This document shows, piece by piece, positions 11,194 to 22,667 of a DNA stretch of 64,000 bases. Origin of the DNA: Gautieria morchelliformis (taxonomy: Eukaryota > Basidiomycota > Agaricomycetes > Gomphales > Gomphaceae); the NCBI GenBank assembly GCA_015179125.1, contig WHVA01000087.1:186001-250000 (forward strand), written 5' to 3'. The position numbers and the translations under genes are program-made. Each line of letters opens with the position of its first letter. Position 1 is the stretch's first letter. The notes under the pieces are model-generated. The model was not told where the DNA came from, made no database searches, and was given only the letters and a program-made list of their open reading frames with translations.

Positions 11194-12769
11194 CTAGCAA
11201 CACTGGATGAGTATCGATGATCTCATTATAAGTACCGTAAACGCTGGAAATAAAGATTGGAATGAAACGTACGCAGTGAAGTTCAGTAAACCGTCCCTGA
11301 GTAATATGGCGACTAGGGGCATCCCTTGTGTTGATCCCATGGATCTCACTGTCCGGAGTGTTCTGTAGAGTGTGAGGATCATAAGAATAAATGTCTGGAT
11401 AGTAAATGGGTTAGGCTTGTGAAATAACCGGCCAAGTGAGTACGACGTGCTGTGAACAAGGGCGGGATGTTTATACTGTAGTACCAGGTTGGGACTATAT
11501 TTGAGGTGAGTATGGGCCTTGAAGAAGAACGAGACCTTACTGGTAACAGAAATAGTACATCCAGACACCACAGGGCTATTGAACGAGTGAGCTTGCGACA
11601 AAGACAGGTTCAGAAATATTACCCTGTGACAGACAGGACTGGATAGCATGGAGACGTGGTTATTACGACAGAATGATCAGGAAGAATCATACACACTGAC
11701 TGTGGAGGTGCAACAATCCCCGAACATGGATTACCGTTCTTTGAAGGTATGGGCGTTAGTGTATGGAAGAAAGGCGGGGAAAAAACTGTATTACATGACT
11801 GCAATGCTACCTGAAGAGAAATCCTCGAGGTTAGCAAAGACATGGCTTGGGTGTTAAATATAAAGGAAGGCATACACGTATAGAGGACTCCCAAGCTGAT
11901 AAGGAGTGGGAGTGACCGATTGTATAATACCCAAACTCTCTGATAAGTCCTTGAGTAATAGCAAATGTCTTTAGACCCGAGCCACTCACAATCGCAAGAC
12001 TGAATTCTACAAGCCACAAGGTCACAGTTGAACATACTATTCTGAAAGGTACGTCGAACAAACAGCTTGCAGGAGCTGAGTGCAAACCTAGGCCTAATCT
12101 TGGAAGGACTCACAACTGTGTGAAAGGTAAGTATATGAAACAAACTTGTAGTATGCGTAGTTACATCATGGCCAGTGGTATTGTTGAGATGCACTGTAGA
12201 AGCATGAGATATATTGTTGGCGCGATCAAGGTCGCAGTAGACAGACAAACCTGCAGTGTTAAGGGTCAGGGCGAAGAGGGAAAAGTAACGTATCTGTAGA
12301 AGAAAAATGGACTGGGATGAACACTCGGGAATTTTAAGAAGATACCCACTACAAGCTACCACCATCATCGCGTCAACATATCACCAGGAAATGACAAATG
12401 TGAGTTTACGCACATAAAGAATCTTTCCCCAGCCAAAGCGCCGCTTCCAGACTAAATCCACCTGAAATGAGAAAGCATAAGCAACACGTATTAACACTTA
12501 AAAAGAGAGGAATACACCTCTTGGGAGAACGTCAAGAGAGTATCGTAACTGAAACCTCGTTAACAGACCATTGCCACTGCAAGGACACAGCTGTTGAGCG
12601 TACTAGAGAAGAGTTGAGCATGCAACTGTAGGAAGAGAAAACGGCTGAGTCGACCCTGTAGACATATTCACAACAGAGAAAGCTAACCTATCGCGTATTT
12701 GGTCGCATGGGTATCGCCAACGAGGACGAACAACTTGTCCTGTGCCGCTGTTGGCTCGGAGAGAAGCAT
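11194..12769 (-). pseudogene. DUF6533-family multi-pass membrane protein gene, probably decayed
   Basis: DUF6533 proteins are seven-helix-type membrane proteins of unknown function, greatly expanded in Agaricomycetes. A start at 12769 gives MLLSEPTAAQDKLFVLVGD..ATKYAI, then a GT donor at 12687. The family signature YDTLLTFSQEVDLVWKRRF follows, then GWGKIL, a phase-0 intron (GTGCGT..CAG) and YIRYFSLFALTLNTAG. Further down are VWVLYNRSLPLLISLGVLYTC and the C-terminal TLYRTLRTVR..LLRDGLLNFT (to about 11.2 kb). An in-frame TAA lies just before the YDTLLTF block, and the central part needs several introns or frameshifts, so I call it a likely pseudogene. Family assignment rests on the signature blocks. 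The flank 12770-13240 holds nothing I recognise. Confidence 0.65.
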
Positions 12770-13239
12770 CGTCTTGTTAGTGTGCCAGGCAGCGGCCACG
12801 GGGAGATGCAGAACACCATTACTGTAAGTGTAAGTACAAGTCTAAGTACGCATCAATCCTGCCCGTGCAGTGACCAGTTGAGCGGTCGATTGTTACGACT
12901 CGACTCCTGCCCGTGGACATGACCGGGCACGGCCACGTTCCCCCGTGGCCCTGCGGTCGATGTGCGGGGAACCTGCCAGTAGCGCCCTTCGGGTGACGTA
13001 TTTTCGGGCTCGGTTACGAGATGTTGCCCTGGGAACGTTTGGTGGTCTCTGACTGGTGAACAGTTTGGAATGAAGGGATGGACTATTTAACGCAAAGCGA
13101 CAGCTTAGCTGGTACTTTTATATAGCATGTATTTGTAGCGACGCACGAGAATCCGATGTACGGAGTGGAGCGGTCGATTCGCCCAGCATCCAGTGTCCAG
13201 ATACCAACCATCCTGTATACGCCCTCCTTCAAACTTAAG

Positions 13240-13905
13240 CATGCCGCTACTAGATCTCCAAACACGACGCCTGTAGCCTCATCCATCCCCCTCCCAACCT
13301 TTCAAGCTTGCCTAGACCCTCCCTCCAAGAGTTCAATGCTCCACGTGGCGTTTCCGCAGCGGTCCTTCACTAAATACCCCTTCTCCGCATCCTGTCAAGC
13401 CTAGAGATTTTCCACGGCCATCCACTCCCGGATCGTCCAGCACCAACGCCCCCGCAAATGGCTCACCCTCATTTCCGCGCCAGCGTGTCCAATATGACCA
13501 CGCCTCGCAAGTACGATGTCTTTACAGGCGTTCACCAGCGCCGACGGCAAAATATCCAACACCAACTACTTCTAAGGCCGCGACCTCCACACCCAGCACA
13601 TGCCCCATGCCTCTGAAAACTACAACTCAGCCCGGCGGCGGCCTCACTGCCACGACTCCCACTGAAAAATCCTCGCCCAATCACACCGCGGCCAAGTCGC
13701 CTGCTCGCCGCGCCCTGCGATCGAGCCAGGGTTCCAATGTCTCCAGCATTGGACCACTTCCACCGGTTCCGTGATCCTCTAATGGCGCACTGGCACGTCC
13801 CAGTGCAAAGGCTTTTGCCGATTCGTCTCCACCTTCATGCCCGCTAACAAGTAGAATGTCGACTACAACCCGCCACCCCCAGACAGCCGCAGGACACGCG
13901 CATTT
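13240..13905. repeat. Degenerate duplicated segment, copy 2 (related to 5950-6770)
   Basis: This copy shares the ordered word matches described for 5950-6770. It has several stops in every frame, so it is not coding as it stands. It ends just before the stop codon side of the HeLo-like host gene. Divergence between the copies is substantial, which suggests an old duplication. Confidence 0.6.
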
Positions 13906-13919
13906 AACATGTTTTAAGG

Positions 13920-16259
13920 CTACCTTCTTCCAAAATCAGCCAGCCGCTCTAGAGCCTCTGCAATGCGGGAGAGATTTGAGTCGATAGAGGTCAAACGGCT
14001 GAGATTTGAGTCAATAGATGTCAGACGGCGTTCAAGATCCTCCGAAATGACTAGTTGGCCGCCAGAGGCGCTAGCGGGAGCGGTGGTACTGTTTATGGGA
14101 TGGACGGGCACTGGAGGTTCGGGGACGAAATCATCTAGATCGTCATCGGTAGGGAATGGGGGGACAGCGTATGGTTCGAGTTTGGGAAGCTTGACCTTTT
14201 CGACCGCGCGGCATATCGGACGAGATACTTTGGGGGTATCCCCGTAGCTGGGACACAAGACATAGCCTAGACAGCCGAATCGCTTGGTGCTCACAAGCTT
14301 GCCTTCTTTCATCACAATCTTGAAAGCATAGACGCGACGGCAGGAAAGGTCGACCAGCGCCCACGCGTTCCATTCCCAAATGCCATTAAGCCTCTCATCA
14401 TTAACCTCAAGGTCGATCTCCGTTTCACCTGACTTGATCGCTTGATAGACAACCCTCTCCAGGCGCTTTTGCTCGAACGGCCAGCTATTCATCTTGATCA
14501 CGTTGTTGTCGTCAGGCTTCGTAACCCGTATGTAATAACGGGCCACACGGAGTGGATCGTCGAAATAGAAATACCCTAGATCACCATCCTTGGCCGTATC
14601 GAAGGTCCAAGGGTTAAAAACATATTCAAGGACGATCGAACACTCTTCGTTTTCGATGTCTTGGAGGACGAGTTTAAGACGAAGAGGCCGATCACGGGCA
14701 ACAAGGGCGCGATATGAAGGACGAAGGCGAAGGTTGCTATCTTCTTTGGAGCGGGGAACAACGGCTTCAAACTTGATTCGCCAGGATTGACGTGGCTCGA
14801 TGGTGATGGGAAGCTGGGCATTATCGAGCAAGTCGACCCTATTCACGGGAGTGTAATCTTTGTCCCCCACAAGACGAAACAAAGCCTTGACAGATGCAAT
14901 GGTAATAGGGTTTGATGAAGCAGCGAGGTTGTTATTGAACACAGCGACCTCGCCCCTGAAGTAATCCTCTCCTTCTGCCTGAACCTTTCCATTCGCACTG
15001 AGTGGGGGATCTGACATGGTTTTGAGGATGACGCGAAGGGCAGAGCTGGTGTGCGTCTTAAAGTTGGTGCGTGGGGCCCGTAAGGGAACGTCACTAATCG
15101 CAGGACTAATACGAACAGTTTCGGGGAGAAGGTATGGCGAAGCAGGTTTATAAGAAATAAATCCACCTTCGGAGAGAGTGAGAACGTCCCCTGACGTTGT
15201 GCACGTGACCGGGTCGATAAAACAGACGCGGATGAACGGAGAGTCTGAAGTCGCAGAGTGTGCAGTGAGACGAATTCCAGAAACCTTGTTCGTGTCAGAC
15301 AGAAGCCATTCGGCCATTGCAAACTCGGAAGTTTTAGACGGCGTGCGGTAGATGACAGTCTTGCCAGTCAGGCGGATAGCTTCTGCAACAGACTCGAGAT
15401 CCTCGGCAGTGAAGGTGTGAAAGTAACACGGTTTATCGTGCCGGAAGGTGCCAACAGTGATGAGTATCGTAGGCTCTTCAATTAGGTTGGTGCGTGATGC
15501 CCAGCGAAGAAGTCGACCTGCGGAGGCCTCTTGCGCTGTGTTGTCTTCGAAGTTCGTGTCTTCCACGGAAACCCATGACTGCACCGTGTCCATATAAGGT
15601 AGGATACGACGAACGTACGGGAAGAACTCAGCATAAGGATAATCGTTGTGGTGAGCGGAACGATGGGACCTATACTGGCAAGGTTTGCTTGCCTCGCCAC
15701 AGCATGGGTAAATTCGGGTCGATGAATCATATGCTGCAGGATGAATAAAACAGGACTGAGGGCCGTTTGACGTGTTGGTATAGTCTTTCTCGCATTGAAC
15801 GCAAATAAAATGCTGCTGCGCCTCCGATGTGTGCATCTCGGCCGCTAACGCCTTGAGTCCATCAACAATGGCGGAGTTGATATTTCCCGCGAGCATACCC
15901 TCCAAGCGACCCATAGTCTGCTGCATTGTGTCGGTTATATTGGTATTCAATTGTTCCATAACCTCCTCGTCCATCTGCAGATGCAGCTGCTTTGCAAACT
16001 CGGAGACAAGTTCTGGATTATCCTTGAAATCGTCCAGATCGCCGTGGCGAGCGACGAACTCTCCCGCAGCCTCGTCTTCGGGATCGGCAGGGACCCCACG
16101 GGTAAGAATATCGAGCCGGGTAGTTTGGTGAATCTGGAGGCTAATCATGATATCAGTGGAGCAGGTATTAATGGCATCCACAGCCGCGATGAATTTGTCC
16201 TTGTTGTTGAGGTGGAGGCGCCGGGCAACGGCACCTTGTTTGCGATAAGCTGCGATGAG
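13920..16259 (-). pseudogene. Uncharacterised host gene, 3' part (C-terminal about 775 residues), split by LINE
   Basis: This is the downstream portion of a gene whose first exons lie at 22664-23201. The frame runs open from the LINE junction to TAG at 13920-13922. It starts with the end of a helical domain (AAYRKQGAVARRL), then a helical segment. A Cys/His cluster follows that could bind zinc: FICVQCEKDY, CFIHP, YPCCG, CQYRSHRSAHHNDYPY. A long domain of about 450 residues comes next, with FAMAEW, GIRLTA, a VPR block, LEYVFN and ALVDLSCRRVYAFK. The C-terminus is Pro/Asp-rich and then a short amphipathic helix with a tandem copy of LTSIDSNLSR. I do not recognise the central domain. It is not a NACHT or NB-ARC protein: no P-loop is visible. 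Read with the upstream part and one copy of the target duplication, the gene would be 937 codons. Confidence 0.75.
16247..16259. repeat. LINE target-site duplication, left copy (13 bp)
   Basis: AAGCTGCGATGAG at 16247-16259 is repeated directly after the poly(A) at 22663-22675. One copy belongs to the host coding sequence (minus strand CTCATCGCAGCTT), and joining the flanks through one copy restores the host frame. Confidence 0.92.
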
Positions 16260-16411
16260 AGGGCGCTCTTGAGCCATTACCACATCCACAGAAAAAATTC
16301 CCACGCTACCAAACTACCAAAAAAAACCCACACTACAATATCTCACTAATTAATCCTAGTAGAAACCCCTTAGGCTTCGACACAACCACAGCATCCACGG
16401 CAAGCACCAAA

Positions 16412-18145
16412 ATGGTGGCTCCAACGGCAGCCGCCGCCGGTAGGGGACGACCGGCTCAAACGAACGCGGCGCAGCGACCAGACACCCAACGACGGCTGCG
16501 GTCCGACCCCCAGGACACCCGCAGGAACGAGATGGAACAGGCCACAGGTACCACCAATGCGGTGACGGCGCAGGACTTCCTCCTGTCCAAGAAACTCTTA
16601 CCAGAGAGACAGACCATAACGTATCATAATCTCGCCACTGCACTGCTCCACCTTGCCGACTCTCAAGGCATGTCGAAGACCCTGGAGGAGGGGATGAAAG
16701 CGATCTCCACCCTGATCACAGACCTGACGGATTGTTCAACCGTGGCGTCGGTAGTGACCGACGTCAACGAGCGCTTACAGGGGGTCTTCGCTCCAGTCAT
16801 ACAGAAGATAGACGACGCTGCGGCCAGGATTAGATCGTCGACCGACAGCTTAGCTGGGACCGTGGAAGAGCTCAGACAGGAGAGCGATGGCACCGCACAG
16901 AGGATAGTGGATGCAGTCGCGGAGCAGATTCCGATGGGCCCACCCGCGAGCGGCGACGGCGCCCTCGAAGGGCAGATGCGACCAATGTCATATGCTGCAA
17001 CGGCGGGATGGAGATGCGACGCAAGGGTTCGGGCGCGAGAAGGGGTGAAACAGAGGCAGATCCTAGTTGACGCAGGGGAACCGGGAGAACGGGTTTTGGC
17101 GGAGCTGGACAACACGGCCCTGGCAAAGCGAGCCAACGAGGTGCTGGAGAGCATTAGTGATTCCGCCGGTCACACGATCGTCAGCGCGAGGCGACTGAAT
17201 AACGGAGGAATACTCTTCGAATTCGAAAGCGAGAGCTCGGCGCAGTGGGTTAACGAGGCACAACGAAGGATACATTTCACGAACGCGCTAGCACCGGACG
17301 CCAGGATGAAAACGCGACTATTCCCGATCGTGCTGCAGTTCATCCCACTCCACTTCGGGCCGGATAGGGGCGAGGAGCTAAGGGCCATAGAGGGCTACAA
17401 CAAACTTCCGTGCGGCGCGATTGACAAAGCGAGGTGGCTAAAGCCCGTGCACCGTCGAGCAGCGGGTCAGACCTGCGGCCACGCACTGGTTACGTTCACC
17501 AGCCCGGAGGTCGCCAACAAAGTCCTGGCCAGCGGACTGATAATCTGCCAGAAACGGGTGTACGCGGAAAAGTGCAAAAAGGAGCCCACCAGATGCCTGA
17601 AATGTCAGGGGTGGAACCACCTTTCGTACACGTGCCCGCAACCCTTCGACACGTGTGGCACCTGTGGAGAACGACACAAGACCGCGGCCTGCACTCAGGT
17701 GGGGAAGCTGCGCTGCACATCCTGCAGGCTGGATGGCCATGCCAGCTGGGACAGAGCGTGCCCCACCTTCGCTCGCAAGTGCGAGGAAATCACCGCCAGG
17801 CTCCCTGAAAATCAAATGCCATACTTCCCTACGGAGGAGCCGTGGACGCACGTGTCACAGCCGCCAATACCCGTCCTCCCACCATACTGGTCGACGCCGG
17901 GCCCGCCTATCGCTGATGACGACGGATGGCAGACAGCCACCCACCGCAAAGGTAAGTACAAACAGTCGACACTCCATTTCCAGCGCACCCAGTGTGAACC
18001 ACTGGAGCTCGGTGGGACGCACCCTCGGTCCCCTCGCCAGCGGGCCAGCCCTGTCACCTCGACCAACAGAACCGAACTAGGCCCCAATGTCAGATGGGGA
18101 GACGCGAACAATGATAACGGGCTGCCCTCGACGGGCCGAACCTGA
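16412..18145 (+). CDS. LINE ORF1 protein with CCHC zinc knuckles
   Basis: This 577-residue ORF1 protein is expected to bind element RNA and form the ribonucleoprotein. The N-terminal half is polar and helical. The C-terminal part has three zinc knuckles at about residues 390-450: CLKCQGWNHLSYTC, CGTCGERHKTAAC and CTSCRLDGHASWDRAC. The tail is Pro-rich. The ATG at 16412 is the first good start after the 5' leader. Its stop overlaps the ORF2 start as TGATG at 18143-18147, which points to coupled termination and reinitiation. Confidence 0.88.
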   Translation: MVAPTAAAAGRGRPAQTNAAQRPDTQRRLRSDPQDTRRNEMEQATGTTNAVTAQDFLLSKKLLPERQTITYHNLATALLHLADSQGMSKTLEEGMKAISTLITDLTDCSTVASVVTDVNERLQGVFAPVIQKIDDAAARIRSSTDSLAGTVEELRQESDGTAQRIVDAVAEQIPMGPPASGDGALEGQMRPMSYAATAGWRCDARVRAREGVKQRQILVDAGEPGERVLAELDNTALAKRANEVLESISDSAGHTIVSARRLNNGGILFEFESESSAQWVNEAQRRIHFTNALAPDARMKTRLFPIVLQFIPLHFGPDRGEELRAIEGYNKLPCGAIDKARWLKPVHRRAAGQTCGHALVTFTSPEVANKVLASGLIICQKRVYAEKCKKEPTRCLKCQGWNHLSYTCPQPFDTCGTCGERHKTAACTQVGKLRCTSCRLDGHASWDRACPTFARKCEEITARLPENQMPYFPTEEPWTHVSQPPIPVLPPYWSTPGPPIADDDGWQTATHRKGKYKQSTLHFQRTQCEPLELGGTHPRSPRQRASPVTSTNRTELGPNVRWGDANNDNGLPSTGRT

Positions 18146-21100
18146 TGTCTTACACCACAGAGCCCATGCCAAAGAGACTGAAGGTCTACCAACAAAATCT
18201 CAACAAGTCCGATCAGGCGCACTACGACCTCATCAACTCGGCATTACACAGGGAATGGGACATCATACTACTGCAAGAACCTTATATCGACACTCTGGGC
18301 AATACCAGGGCAAACCACAATTGGCGCGTAATCTATCCCACTTCTCACCTGGCTGATGGCTCCGTAAAAAGATCAGTTATTCTAGTCAACGCTAGTCTGG
18401 ACACCAACCTGTGGTCCCAGGTTTCCTTTGAGGGCACGAACGACGTTACCGTGATCCAGATTCGACACTCCCGAGGCAAAATCACCATCTTCAATATATA
18501 CAACGACTGTGACCATTCCAACACTCTCAAGACGCTCGACCGCTTCATCAACAAGGAACGCCGCAACCTCATCCAACTGGAAACCGACTCCATGTTATGG
18601 TGCGGCGACTTCAACAGGCATCATGCAATGTGGGACGAGGAGCGAAACCACCACCTGTTCACGGCGGCAGCGACCAGGGACGCAGAGGAACTCATATCAT
18701 TAATAGCAGACTACAACATGGTAATGACACTACCGAAACGGACACCAACCCTACAGTCAATGGCCACTAAGAACTGGACGCGGGTAGATAACGTGTTCTG
18801 CACTGACAATGTGGCCGAAACAGTTATCACGTGCGACACGAGCCCCGGGATGAGGGGGCCGGGTACGGACCATGTGCCAATACTCACGGTGCTAGACCTA
18901 GAGGCGACGCACAACCCGCCGACCCCATTCCGGAACTTCAAAATGGTCGACTGGGAGCTGTTCAGGGAGAGACTGGCGGAACAGCTTGAGGTAGTGCCAG
19001 GACCGAAGGAGCTGAACACGATAGATGAGTTCAACAAGGCTGTCAGCATGCTGACATCTGCCATCCAGGAAACGATCAGCGACGTCGTACCGCTATCCAA
19101 ACCGGTGCCGCACTCGCGCCGGTGGTGGAACAGGGAGCTCACAGCACTCAAGAAGGATAAGAACAAAATTAAAAATGAATCATACCGCCATCGCGCGATT
19201 GCTGACCACCCCTCCCACCAGGAACATCGCAGAATCAGCGTCGAATATGGAGAGGCGATAAAAAGAGCCAAGGCACAGCATTGGGCGGACTACCTGGAGG
19301 ACATCAACGATCACATGCTATGGTCGGCGAACAGGTAGCTATCCAACCCTGCGACGGACAGCCGAAAGTCCAGGGTGCCGACACTGAGAGGCAGCAGCAT
19401 GGACGGGGCGGAGTGGTCGGCCGAGACGAACATGGAAAAGAGCAAGCTCCTGGCTGACACTTTCTTCCCGCTGAAACCCCAGGAGACGCAGGTCCCGCCA
19501 CACTACCGTTACCCGAAAAGGGTCGCATGCGGATTTCAGTTGCATGAGGAGCAGATCAGGAGGCAAATAGCCAGGCTTAAGCCCCACAAGGCCCCAGGCG
19601 ATGATGGCATCCCAAATGTTGTATTGAAAGAGTCGGTGGACCTGATCGCTGAGTACCTTCTCTACATCTTCCGTGCCACTTTCGCGCTGCAAACATACAG
19701 CGATAACTGGAGGACATGGATTACGATCGTCCTCCGGAAGCCAGGCAAGGCCAGCTATGACGTGCCTAAGGCCTACCGACCAATAGCGCTCCTCAACACC
19801 ATTGGCAAACTGTTGACAGCAATAGTGTCAGAAGACCTGGTGTACATGACAGAGAAACACCGTCTACTACCCGCGAACCACTTCGGGGGGAGGCCTGGGC
19901 GCACCACGACAGACTCCCTGCACCTGGTAGTCAACAGAATCAAAGGGGCCTGGCGACGGAAAAAGGTAGCGGTGATGTTGTTCCTAGATATAGAGGGTGC
20001 TTTCCCAAACGCAGTCACGGACCGGCTCCTGCATAACATGCGCAAGCGGCGGGTCCCGGAAGAGTATGTCCTATTCGTAGAAAGGATGCTGGCAAACAGG
20101 CGCACAAAGCTACGGTTTGATGACTACACATCCGACTGGGTGGAGATAGAGAATGGCATAGGGCAGGGGGACCCGTTATCTATGATACTCTACCTGTACT
20201 ACAACGCTGACCTCCTGGACATTCCAGACAGGAAAGGGCAGGCCGCGGTTGCCTTCGTGGATGACACAAATCTATACGCGGAAGGGGACACTTACGAGGA
20301 GGCTTACGACAGCCTCAGGGAGATGCTATTGAAGCCAGGGGGTGCGAAGGAGTGGACAATCACCCACAACTCGAGATTTGAGAAGACGAAGTTCGCGGTG
20401 GTCTGCTTCTCGAGGAAGAGGGTACCGGACCCAGCACGTGCAGGGAAGACAAGGCCGCTGACAAGGCCCAGCTTCCTCTATGAAGACACGGAAATCGAGC
20501 CGGCAAAGGCCCACAAGTTCCTAGGCGTTTTCCTGGATGAGGAACTGAGATGGAACATACAAGCGGAGAAAGCTGTGGCTAAAGCCGTTAAGTGGACCCT
20601 ACTTTTCCACAGACTGTCTAAGCCGTCGACAGGGGTGCGCGCTGATCTTATGAGACAGTTGTACCGAGCAGTAGCCATCCCCAAGTTTACATATGCCGCA
20701 GACGTTTGGTTCACCCCGGTGAGGAGACAGGAGGGCGGAAACAAGGCCAAAGGGTCAGTAGGAGTGGCGAGAAAACTAACTTTGGTACAGAGGATAGCTA
20801 CTGTGGCAATTACTGGCGCGATGGGGACCACAGCAACGGATGTCCTGGAAGCCCATGCCAATATCCTGCCCGTCGAACTGCTGATGCGAGAAGTGTGCTA
20901 CCGGGCGGCCCTCCGACTCGTCACCCTACCGAAGACCCACCCGCTACACCGGCCGGCGCGCACGTGCGCCAGGCGCCTTGTCAAACGACACCCCTCCTCA
21001 CTGCACCAGCTCCTCCATGCCTTCCACCTCACACCGGACACCTACGAGAAGATCGAGCCGGCCCTGCAGCTGCCCGAGACAGCCCAGCTGTTTACCACAG

Positions 21101-22104
21101 AGATCGCACCCACCAGGGAGGAGTCCAAGGAGAACGACACGAACGATGCTGCGGATGCCAAGGTCTACACAGATGGGTCCGGCCTAGAGCAGGGAGCAGG
21201 AGCTGCAGCGGTCCTATACAAGGGAGGACAGAGGGCCAGAGCGGTGAGATACCACTTGGGCTCGCTAGCTGACCATACGACATACGAGGCAGAAGCGATT
21301 GGTGTTGTTCTGGCCCTAGAACTCCTGTCAAGGGAGAAAGGGGTCAAGGAGGCGACGATCCTGCTGGACAACCAGGCCATCATACAATCTGTCAGCCACG
21401 TACGGTCCAGGCCAGCCCAACACATCTTAGAGCGCGCCAACGACATGGCTAACAGGGTGGCTAGGCCAACGAGAAGGCGCAGAGTCAAGCTCAAGATAAC
21501 GTGGATCTCTGGACACGACGATGTGGAAGGGAACGAAGCGGCGGACACAGAAGCGAGAAGAGCGGCCAAAGGGGAAAGCAGCCCGCAAAGTGAGCTCCCA
21601 GCCTTCCTAACGTCAGAACAGTTGCCACGCAGTGTTGCTGCTGCACGACAGTGTTTTCGCGCAGATCAGAGACAGGAATGGCGAAGGCAGTGGATGGCCT
21701 CGCCTCACTTTACCAGGATGGAAAAGATAGATGGGGGTCTCCCTTCCAAGAGCTACTACGAATTGGTAACTGGCTTCACCCGGGCTCAAACAAGCCTGAT
21801 AATGCAACTGCGGACGAGTCACATCCCCCTCAACAGCCACCTCCACAGGATCAAGAGGGCTGCGTCGCCTCTATGCCCGGCGTGCACATCGGCCGATGAA
21901 ACAGTGCATCACTTCCTGTTCGACTGCCGCACTCACGAGCACGCCAGGCACAAACTTCGTCAAAAATTGGGACGCAGATCCAAGTCGGCGAAGGTGCTCC
22001 TAGGGAGCACCAAGGGATTAACAGCACTCCTATCATACGTGGCAGAGATAAAGCGGCTGGAGGGCACTTTCGGTGATGTTACCCCTCGCATGCCTATCAA
22101 GTGA
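18145..22104 (+). CDS. LINE ORF2: APE endonuclease, reverse transcriptase, RNase H (one in-frame TAG)
   Basis: ORF2 makes the nick and copies the RNA at the target. The APE endonuclease spans about residues 1-235, with QQNLNKS, LLQEPYI, WCGDFNRHH and the C-terminal GTDHVPI. The reverse transcriptase is at about 480-760: HKAPGDDGIPNVVLK, YRPIALLNTIGKLL, MLFLDIEGAFPN, GIGQGDPLSMILY and the catalytic VAFVDDTN near residue 705. RNase H is at about 1010-1150, with YTDGSG, YEAEAIG, LLDNQAI and GNEAADTEA. A final CPAC..VHHFLFDC zinc motif follows. One in-frame TAG lies at 19336-19338 between endonuclease and RT, in the context WSANR-stop-LSNPATD, where related elements usually have Tyr. Everything downstream stays in the same frame, so the copy is one substitution away from open. 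As it stands the second half is not expected to be made from this copy except by read-through. Confidence 0.88.
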
Positions 22105-22630
22105 TGAGGTCATACACTCACAGACAGGACCGGCGGCCACGGTCAAGGTCACGACCAGCAAGGACAACAAGACAGCACCACACCTGCCGATACACCAACT
22201 AACCCAGCCCGAGCGACGACGTGATAAGACTCGACGTAGCAAGGAATGCGGGATCAGGATCGGGATCGAATGTCGAGGCAACACGGCGCAGCAACATACT
22301 CCGGACCTTTTCTCTCTTATTCTTATGGCTGCGGCGCTCCCACATGTCGTGCAGGCCCGCTCCGGCGGCCGAGCACTTAGCATGACAGACCAATAGCATG
22401 GGTCGAGATAACCAAGCGGAGAGTGGGAGTACCTTGTCTCACAACAGAGGGGGACGGTAAACGACTCCGAGGGAGTCAGGCCGGCGGGGGAGAAGGTTCG
22501 TCGCCGGTGCCACCGTCCACTCGAGAACGCAGCGGGTGGGAGCCTCAGGGAGCGAGGAGGAAGGCCCGCCCTTTTGTAGGTACAATGTGCTCAGCGACCA
22601 TCATAGGTTTACCTGCGGTCGAATAAAATG

Positions 22631-22663
<33 letters not shown>

Positions 22664-22667
<4 letters not shown>

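Larger units (their letters stand above)
16260..22662 (+). mobile_element. Full-length LINE (non-LTR retrotransposon), Tad-like, with poly(A)
   Basis: This 6.4-kb LINE has a short 5' leader of about 150 bp, ORF1 (zinc knuckles), ORF2 (APE-type endonuclease, reverse transcriptase, RNase H), a 3' UTR of about 530 bp and a run of about 30 A (22635-22664). It is bounded by a perfect 13-bp target-site duplication, so insertion by target-primed reverse transcription is clear. APE endonuclease plus RT plus RNase H with an ORF1 carrying CCHC knuckles is the layout of the fungal Tad clade. It lies antisense inside a host gene. ORF2 has one in-frame TAG; otherwise both frames are open, so the insertion is young. 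Confidence 0.93.
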
